The notes under the pieces were generated by a model. The model searched no databases and was not told the DNA's origin. It saw only the letters and a program-made list of their open reading frames with translations. A DNA stretch of 10,000 nucleotides. It comes from Asticcacaulis sp. Its GTDB lineage: Bacteria > Pseudomonadota > Alphaproteobacteria > Caulobacterales > Caulobacteraceae. The stretch spans positions 1-10,000 of the forward strand of contig NZ_JAIWNX010000251.1 in NCBI RefSeq assembly GCF_020217185.1, written 5' to 3'. The position numbers and the translations under genes are program-made. Below, in pieces: positions 6,320-10,000 of this stretch. How positions within the stretch are numbered: position 1 is the first letter of the stretch; the number at the start of each line of letters is the position of its first letter.

Positions 6320-6426
6320 GGCGCGAAGCGCCCTCACCTGTCTTACCGCACAAACCGTAAGGGCCTTCGGGCGCGGGCGGCGTTACGGCTCAGCGTTCGT
6401 GATTTTGGTGTTTTTCGTGGCCAAAA
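6320..6426. repeat. Palindromic element family C, truncated copy 1
   Basis: Contains the inner hairpin GGCGC-GAA-GCGCC (6320-6332) and, about 75 bases on, a right arm of CACGAAAAA-type units in reverse (6395-6426). That arm differs from the complete C copy at one of 32 positions. The left arm is missing: B copy 2 ends 10 bases before the inner hairpin, so the two look fused. A CCGTAA/TTACGG pair lies inside. Confidence 0.7.
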
Positions 6427-6437
6427 CCTTCCCGACA

Positions 6438-6466
6438 TTGCCCCCGTCACCGGACTCACCTAAATT
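6438..6466 (+). promoter_or_regulatory. Candidate mutL promoter with a GANTC site
   Basis: TTGCCCC (6438-6444), 14 bases, then CCTAAATT (6459-6466) fits the Caulobacter housekeeping pattern TTGACGS, N10-14, GCTANAWC with good -10 agreement (5 of 7 defined positions). In E. coli terms it is TTGCCC, 17 bases, TAAATT. The predicted start is about 6473, the A of the mutL ATG, which would explain the lack of a Shine-Dalgarno. A GACTC (6453-6457) lies in the spacer and would be a CcrM methylation site in Caulobacterales. It is inferred from consensus. Confidence 0.5.
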
Positions 6467-6472
6467 GGGTCA

Positions 6473-8389
6473 ATGGCTCATATTTCCCGCCTGCCTCAGG
6501 ACACCATCAACCGCATCGCCGCCGGCGAGGTGGTCGAGCGTCCGGCTTCGGCCATCAAGGAGCTGGTCGAAAACGCCATCGACGCCGGCGCGACGCAGAT
6601 CGACATTTTCGCCGATATGGGCGGCCTGTCGCGCATCCTGATCGAGGATAATGGTCGCGGCATGGACGCCGACGACCTGCCGCTGGCGGTCGAACGCCAC
6701 GCCACTTCCAAGCTCAAACCGCAGGCCGACGGCACCTGGGATTTGCTGCATATCCAGACGCTCGGCTTTCGCGGTGAAGCCCTACCGTCCATGGGCTCGG
6801 TGGCGCGGCTGGACATCACCTCGCGTGCCAAGGGCATGGACGGGGCGATTGCCATTACGGTCGATGCCGGGGCGATGTCGCCGCTGCGCCCCGCCGCCTT
6901 TTCGCGCCCGCACGGCACGCGGGTCGAGCTGAAAGACCTGTTTTACGCCACCCCGGCGCGCCTGAAGTTTATGAAGACCGACCGCGCCGAGAACATGGCC
7001 ATCAGCGAAGAGGTCAAGCGGCAGGCCATGGCGCACGAGGATGTCGGCTTTTCGCTGACGCTGGACGGCAAGCGGTCCCTGCGCCTCTACCCCGAAGAGG
7101 CGGGGTTTGAGGGGCGGCTGAAGCGCCTCGCCGCGCTTTTGGGCGATGATTTCGGCCACAATGCCCTGCTGATTGATCAGCAGCGCGAAGGCGTCCGCCT
7201 GACCGGCTATGCGGGCCTGCCGACCTTTTCGCGCGGCAATGCCCAGCATCAGTACCTGTTCGTCAATGGCCGGCCGGTACGCGACAAGCTGCTGACCGGG
7301 GCGCTGCGCGGGGCCTATGCCGATTTTCTGGCCCGCGACCGCCACCCGATGGCGGTGCTCTATGTCGAGACCGACCCGCAGGATATCGACGTCAACGTCC
7401 ACCCGGCCAAGGCTGAGGTGCGCTTCCGCGACCCCAATCTGGTGCGCGGCCTGATCGTCGGCGCGCTGAAACATGCGCTGGCCTCGGCCGGGCACCGCGC
7501 CGCGACCACCGTTGCCGATCAGGCGCTCAGCGCCTTCAATCCGCTATCGTCGGGCTATCGCGCGCCGATGCAGCCGACCCTGTCCCTGAATGGAGGCTAT
7601 CAACCCCGCGCCTTCGCCACGCCGGAGCAGCCGCACCCCAACTATCAGCCGGCGTGGAATGCCGACCTGACCTTTGCCCCGTCGGCCAGAGTCGAAAGAG
7701 ACCTTGTTACCGCCGCACCCACGATGGAGAGGCCGGAGGACAGCGGCCTGGCCGAAGCGGGGGTTGATCTACGCACGCTCAGCCAGCCCCTGCCGCCCGA
7801 ATTTGAGTCCTATCCGCTGGGGGCTGCAAGGGCGCAGTTGCACGAGACCTACATTCTGGCGCAGACCAAAGACGGCCTGATCATCGTCGATCAGCACGCC
7901 GCCCACGAACGGCTGGTCTATGAGCGCATGAAGACCATGATGGCCGAAGGCAATGTGGCGCGTCAGACCCTGCTCATCCCGGAAATCGTCGATCTCGACC
8001 CCGCCGATGTCAGCCGCCTGATGGCGCGGCGCGACGATCTGGAAGGCTTTGGCCTGATGATCGAAAGTTTTGGCCCGGCGACGATTCTGGTGCGCGAAGT
8101 CCCGGCCCTGATCGGCGACGGTGACGTGGCCGGGCTGATCCGCGACCTGGCCGACGACATTGCCGAAAACGGTCAGGCCCTGATCCTGAAAGAGCGGATG
8201 GCCGAAATCTGCGGCAATATGGCCTGCCGTAACTCGGTGCGCGCCGGGCGGCGTCTGTCGGCCTCCGAAATGAACGCCCTGCTGCGGCAGATGGAGGCGA
8301 CGCCGCATTCGGGCCAGTGCAATCACGGCCGCCCGACCTATGTCGAGCTGAAGCTGAAAGATATCGAAAAGCTGTTCGGTCGAAGATAG
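6473..8389 (+). CDS. mutL: DNA mismatch repair protein MutL, endonuclease type
   Basis: A 638-residue mismatch-repair protein that couples MutS recognition to strand incision. The N-terminal GHKL ATPase (about 1-330) shows [10 protein letters not shown], the Mg-coordinating E33-N34, DNGRGM at 59-64, the ATSKL lid and GFRGEA at 98-103. A Pro/Ala-rich linker spans about 343-440. The C-terminal dimerisation/nuclease domain carries the metal motif [12 protein letters not shown] (473-484, matching DQHA-x2-E-x4-E), [10 protein letters not shown]616-N-H-G-R-P621 and the FGRR tail, all marks of latent endonuclease MutLs in bacteria without MutH. QTLLIP (498-503) matches the beta-clamp binding motif. 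No Shine-Dalgarno precedes the ATG; the N-terminus is normal for the family. The gene stands alone, hemmed in by palindromic repeats that begin 3 bases after its stop. Identity is certain. Confidence 0.98.
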   Translation: MAHISRLPQDTINRIAAGEVVERPASAIKELVENAIDAGATQIDIFADMGGLSRILIEDNGRGMDADDLPLAVERHATSKLKPQADGTWDLLHIQTLGFRGEALPSMGSVARLDITSRAKGMDGAIAITVDAGAMSPLRPAAFSRPHGTRVELKDLFYATPARLKFMKTDRAENMAISEEVKRQAMAHEDVGFSLTLDGKRSLRLYPEEAGFEGRLKRLAALLGDDFGHNALLIDQQREGVRLTGYAGLPTFSRGNAQHQYLFVNGRPVRDKLLTGALRGAYADFLARDRHPMAVLYVETDPQDIDVNVHPAKAEVRFRDPNLVRGLIVGALKHALASAGHRAATTVADQALSAFNPLSSGYRAPMQPTLSLNGGYQPRAFATPEQPHPNYQPAWNADLTFAPSARVERDLVTAAPTMERPEDSGLAEAGVDLRTLSQPLPPEFESYPLGAARAQLHETYILAQTKDGLIIVDQHAAHERLVYERMKTMMAEGNVARQTLLIPEIVDLDPADVSRLMARRDDLEGFGLMIESFGPATILVREVPALIGDGDVAGLIRDLADDIAENGQALILKERMAEICGNMACRNSVRAGRRLSASEMNALLRQMEATPHSGQCNHGRPTYVELKLKDIEKLFGRR

Positions 8390-8391
8390 GG

Positions 8392-8549
8392 TTTTGCCAC
8401 GAAAAACACGAAAAGCACGAACGGTGTCGGAGCGCTTTTTTGCGCGAAGCGCCTGAAAAACAGACGGATCGTGCGCTGTGCAACGGCTTTTGGGCAGAGC
8501 ATGTCCGCTATTTGAATGTTCGTGTTTTTGGTGTTTTTCGTGGCCAAAA
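8392..8549. repeat. Palindromic element family C, complete copy
   Basis: The left arm (8392-8422) has TTTTG-CCACG followed by CACGAAAAA-type 9-base units. The right arm (8518-8549) is its complement with three small differences. The inner hairpin GCGC-GAA-GCGC (8442-8452) has the same distance to the right arm as in the truncated copy. It starts 3 bases after the mutL stop, so mutL mRNA would end in this hairpin; it may act in 3' end formation, though no U-run follows. Confidence 0.75.
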
Positions 8550-8586
8550 CCATCAAAAAAGCGGCTCGTTAAACGGTATTATTTAG

Positions 8587-8673
8587 CCACGGATAGACAC
8601 GGGTGACGAACTGCGTTCGTCTGGCACGGATATCCGTGTCGGCGGCAAAGCCGCCATCCGTGTCTATCCGTGG
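8587..8673. repeat. Palindromic element family B, copy 3
   Basis: An 87-base B element with nearly perfect arms, CCACGGATAGACACGGGTG and the complement of CCACGGATAGACACGGATG, one mismatch apart. It has the GACGAA/TTCGTC hairpin, the CACGGATATCCGTG palindrome (8625-8638) and a GGCGGC-AAA-GCCGCC hairpin. It is a direct repeat of 6223-6309 across mutL. Confidence 0.8.
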
Positions 8674-8695
8674 TGAAAAAGAGCCCCGCCCGCGA

Positions 8696-8769
8696 AAGCA
8701 CAGAAGGGCGCTGCGCGCCGGTGCTGGTACCACAACGCGGTTAATCTGTGCAATCTGTGAAATCTGTGG
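8696..8769. repeat. Palindromic element family A, copy 3, degenerate
   Basis: The right arm (8743-8769) has three ATCTGTG-type units. The inner hairpin GGCGC-TGC-GCGCC (8707-8719) is the reverse complement of that in A copies 1 and 2, so this copy is inverted relative to them. The left arm is reduced to an AGCACAGAA remnant near 8697-8705. Confidence 0.6.
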
Positions 8770-8844
8770 CTTCTACTGCTTTAGGACACAGGTGCGGAAA
8801 GAGATTAACCACCTATATTCGCGGTGCCATTTCCAAGGGCGATC

Positions 8845-8995
8845 AGGGTGAGCGCGCCTCATCCGGCGCACTCACCCTAAGCCCCACTCCCCCGTCGGCT
8901 CATGCGGTCTGATGTCCCGTCAGACCGGAGCTTTTAGGTCAGACCCACGACCGGGACGGCAAGGTCAGTTTCCCCCTGAACCTCACCCCCGGTCG
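8845..8995. ncRNA. Candidate structured RNA with three hairpins
   Basis: Three strong inverted repeats lie in a row. Hairpin 1 (8845-8878) pairs AGGGTGAG with CTCACCCT and, past one mismatch, GCGCC with GGCGC. Hairpin 2 (8898-8931) pairs CGGTCTGA with TCAGACCG and GCTC with GAGC across a 3-base bulge; four T's follow. Hairpin 3 (8948-8995) pairs CGACCGGG with CCCGGTCG and encloses AGGT/ACCT plus CAG/CTG. A C-rich unpaired linker (8882-8893) resembles anti-Shine-Dalgarno loops of some alphaproteobacterial sRNAs. The hairpin 2 loop (GTCCCG) can also pair with CGGGAC at 8952-8957. I recognise no known RNA family, and the strand is undecided. No ORF is convincing here. Confidence 0.35.
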
Positions 8996-9006
8996 AAATC
9001 AGTCAT

Positions 9007-9033
9007 AAAAAAACCCGCGGCAAACGCCACAGG
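9007..9033 (-). terminator. Rho-independent terminator of the small membrane ORF
   Basis: On the minus strand CCTGTGGC pairs with GCCGCGGG (two G-U pairs) around GTTT and is followed by seven T's. It begins 8 bases after the small ORF's stop. A terminator placed here is the best support that the ORF is a real transcription unit. Confidence 0.75.
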
Positions 9034-9041
9034 CTACAAAA

Positions 9042-9182
9042 TCAACGCGTTACGTTGAGAACAATAATCCCGACACCCATCAGGAAGGCCCACGCCTGAA
9101 CACTCAGACCGGCCATCAGAATAACCTTCAGGCCGTCGCGGCGCTTCTTGCCGCCTTCAAGCTTGATCGCTTCTGCCGTCAT
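9042..9182 (-). CDS. Small single-pass membrane protein, 46 residues
   Basis: A 46-residue ORF: a polar N-terminus with basic K-K-R-R at 12-15, one hydrophobic segment at about 19-43 (VILMAGLSVQAWAFLMGVG, then IIVL), and a short N-V-T-R tail. The positive charges place the N-terminus in the cytoplasm. Support for a real gene: a GGGGTG Shine-Dalgarno 5 bases before the ATG; an intrinsic terminator just past the stop; amphipathic-basic then hydrophobic order typical of small membrane proteins; and codon use like the neighbours. It is on the same strand as rsmD but 212 bases downstream, with a terminator-like hairpin between, so probably transcribed alone. I do not recognise the family and assign no function. 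Confidence 0.6.
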   Translation of the reverse strand: MTAEAIKLEGGKKRRDGLKVILMAGLSVQAWAFLMGVGIIVLNVTR

Positions 9183-9213
9183 AACATCACCCCATTTATA
9201 ACAGTTCAGTCCC

Positions 9214-9228
9214 GCCCCTTGCTGGGGC
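9214..9228 (-). other. Small hairpin upstream of the membrane ORF
   Basis: GCCCC and GGGGC form a perfect 5-bp stem with a 5-base loop, 32-46 bases before the small ORF's ATG on the minus strand. It may sit in the 5' leader. A TATAAA at 9193-9198 on the minus strand is the only -10-like string close by, and no -35 matches it well, so the promoter is not assigned. Confidence 0.3.
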
Positions 9229-9312
9229 TTCGGTGCATTAATCGTGCCTGACGGCGCGGTTTACACCTTGTTAAGGACATATTGGGGACACAATAAAAAA
9301 CTCGTCAATATG

Positions 9313-9341
9313 AAAAATCCGGCCAATGGGTTAATTTGGCC
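9313..9341 (-). terminator. Candidate rsmD terminator
   Basis: On the minus strand GGCCAA pairs with TTGGCC across a 9-base loop and is followed by GGATTTTT. It lies 54 bases past the rsmD stop in a very AT-rich stretch. The stem is short, so it could be weak. The rest of the spacer (9229-9312 and 9342-9394) shows no gene. Confidence 0.5.
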
Positions 9342-9394
9342 ACACAAAGACGATGGTTTTTGAATTAAATTATATAAATCAATAATTTGATCAG

Positions 9395-9973
9395 TTAAAA
9401 ATTCGTAAGAATTTTTTGTTTCAGGAACAAAACCTGCGCCGGACCATAGGTTCGGGTGTCGATTATTTGCCACAGTTCCGTGGCAAAAAAGTCCTCATCG
9501 GCGGCCATCTCTGCCACAATCAAGGCCTCATCGCTCAGCCAGTTCCCGTTTCGCAACGCCTCCAGCGCCGGCTGTACCAAACCCTTACGGTAGGGCGGGT
9601 CCATAAACACCAGATCGAAGGCTTCCGACGCGCCGCCGGGGCGCACGCCCAGTTGCGTGGCGTCGCGGCGGTGGATGCGCGTGACGCCAAACAGGCCAAA
9701 CGCTTCGACATTGTCGCGGATGGCGCCGCGTGCCGCGTCATCCGTATCGACAAACAGACAAAACGCCGCCCCGCGCGACATGGCCTCAAGCCCCAGCGCG
9801 CCGGAACCGGCAAAGACGTCCATCACCCGCGCCCCGTTGAGGTTGGGGGCGAATTCCGCGTGCTCCAGAATGTTGAACACGGCCTGACGCGCCCGGTCCG
9901 AAGTCGGGCGGGTGTTCTGGCCTTCGGGGGCGCTCAGGGCGCGCCCGCGAAACTCACCACCGACGATACGCAT
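9395..9973 (-). CDS. rsmD: 16S rRNA (guanine(966)-N(2))-methyltransferase RsmD
   Basis: A 192-residue SAM-dependent methyltransferase that modifies G966 of 16S rRNA during 30S assembly. Order of motifs: MRIVGGEFRGR at the N-terminus; T-R-P-T-S-D-R-A-R at 21-29 with FNIL (33-36), the RsmD signature; SAM motif I VMDVFAGSGALGLEA at 50-64; acidic D76/D78 on the next strand; and the catalytic M-D-P-P-Y at 124-128. Length is normal. The last seven residues (QKILTNF) are encoded in AT-rich DNA that forms an AAAAATTC/GAATTTTT hairpin (9397-9416) overlapping the stop, so the 3' end may have been reshaped. The ATG is preceded by GGAG and AGGT on the minus strand. A probable rluB stop lies 6 bases upstream, implying an operon. 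Confidence 0.95.
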   Translation of the reverse strand: MRIVGGEFRGRALSAPEGQNTRPTSDRARQAVFNILEHAEFAPNLNGARVMDVFAGSGALGLEAMSRGAAFCLFVDTDDAARGAIRDNVEAFGLFGVTRIHRRDATQLGVRPGGASEAFDLVFMDPPYRKGLVQPALEALRNGNWLSDEALIVAEMAADEDFFATELWQIIDTRTYGPAQVLFLKQKILTNF

Positions 9974-9979
9974 ACGGAC

Positions 9980-10000
9980 CTACTCCGGACGCGGCTTGCG
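9980..10000 (-). CDS. Last codons of an upstream gene, possibly rluB
   Basis: On the minus strand the frame reads R-K-P-R-P-E then TAG at 9982-9980, 6 bases before the rsmD ATG. A basic, proline-containing tail just upstream of rsmD is what I would expect for the pseudouridine synthase RluB of Caulobacterales, but six codons are far too few to prove it. The TAG could also be in a non-coding frame. Confidence 0.3.
   Translation of the reverse strand, partial: RKPRPE

Noticed and set aside
5853..6353. Open frames on the minus strand through the A and B repeats (64-96 codons)
   Set aside because: The frames exist because 9-base units keep phase; their translations are repeated tripeptides with no start signals, and they change with unit number.
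5833..6426. CRISPR array or iteron origin
   Set aside because: Units of about 9-10 bases are contiguous or inverted, with no regularly spaced unique spacers, no cas genes and no replication initiator nearby.
8317..8586. Open frames on both strands across the mutL end and C element
   Set aside because: They read through palindrome arms of CACGAAAAA-type units; no ribosome site and no family resemblance.
8942..8999. tRNA or SRP RNA in the third hairpin region
   Set aside because: GGTCGAAATC looks a little like a T arm, but no cloverleaf or anticodon arm fits, and the conserved SRP tetraloop region is absent.
9261..9473. 70-codon open frame overlapping the rsmD 3' end
   Set aside because: It runs in another frame through AT-rich spacer and rsmD; no ribosome site and overlaps a certain gene.

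Overview
The window looks like chromosomal DNA of a GC-rich alphaproteobacterium, most likely a member of Caulobacterales close to Caulobacter or Asticcacaulis. The supports are the lspA–DUF3035 pair, an IleRS with a degraded C-terminal zinc knuckle, a MutL of the endonuclease type, promoter-like sequences that fit the Caulobacter housekeeping consensus, and rsmD downstream of a probable rluB. The genus is an inference; no rRNA is present.

Layout. Positions 1-1136 carry two leftward genes: a lipoprotein cut by the left edge and a GyrI-like small-molecule-binding protein. A 284-base divergent spacer (1137-1420) holds a candidate operator, a dispersed palindrome, hairpins and a candidate ileS promoter with a structured leader. 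The rightward block is ileS (1421-4420), lspA (4577-5107) and a DUF3035/BamF-like lipoprotein gene (5193-5756), closed by an intrinsic terminator at 5779-5806. IleRS charges tRNA-Ile. LspA cleaves lipoprotein signal peptides, and the next gene encodes a lipoprotein that needs that step. mutL (6473-8389) follows, then a structured non-coding stretch, a 46-residue membrane ORF on the minus strand (9042-9182), an AT-rich spacer, and rsmD (9395-9973, minus) behind the last codons of a probable rluB.

The most unusual part is the non-coding DNA around mutL. Three families of long palindromic elements, called A, B and C here, occupy 5833-6426 and 8392-8769. A and C have arms built from 9-base units; B uses a roughly 10-base unit. 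All carry a small internal GC-rich hairpin. Left to right the order is A-B-A-B-C, mutL, C-B-A, so mutL is flanked by the three families in mirror order. The B copies on either side are direct repeats with 81 of 87 positions identical. The mutL promoter appears to lie between the last element and the ATG, is predicted to give a leaderless mRNA, and has a GANTC (CcrM-type) site in its spacer.

No transposase, integrase, CRISPR array, defence cassette, rRNA or tRNA was recognised. The protein-coding content is mostly housekeeping. The novelty is in the repeats, the candidate structured RNAs and the small membrane ORF.
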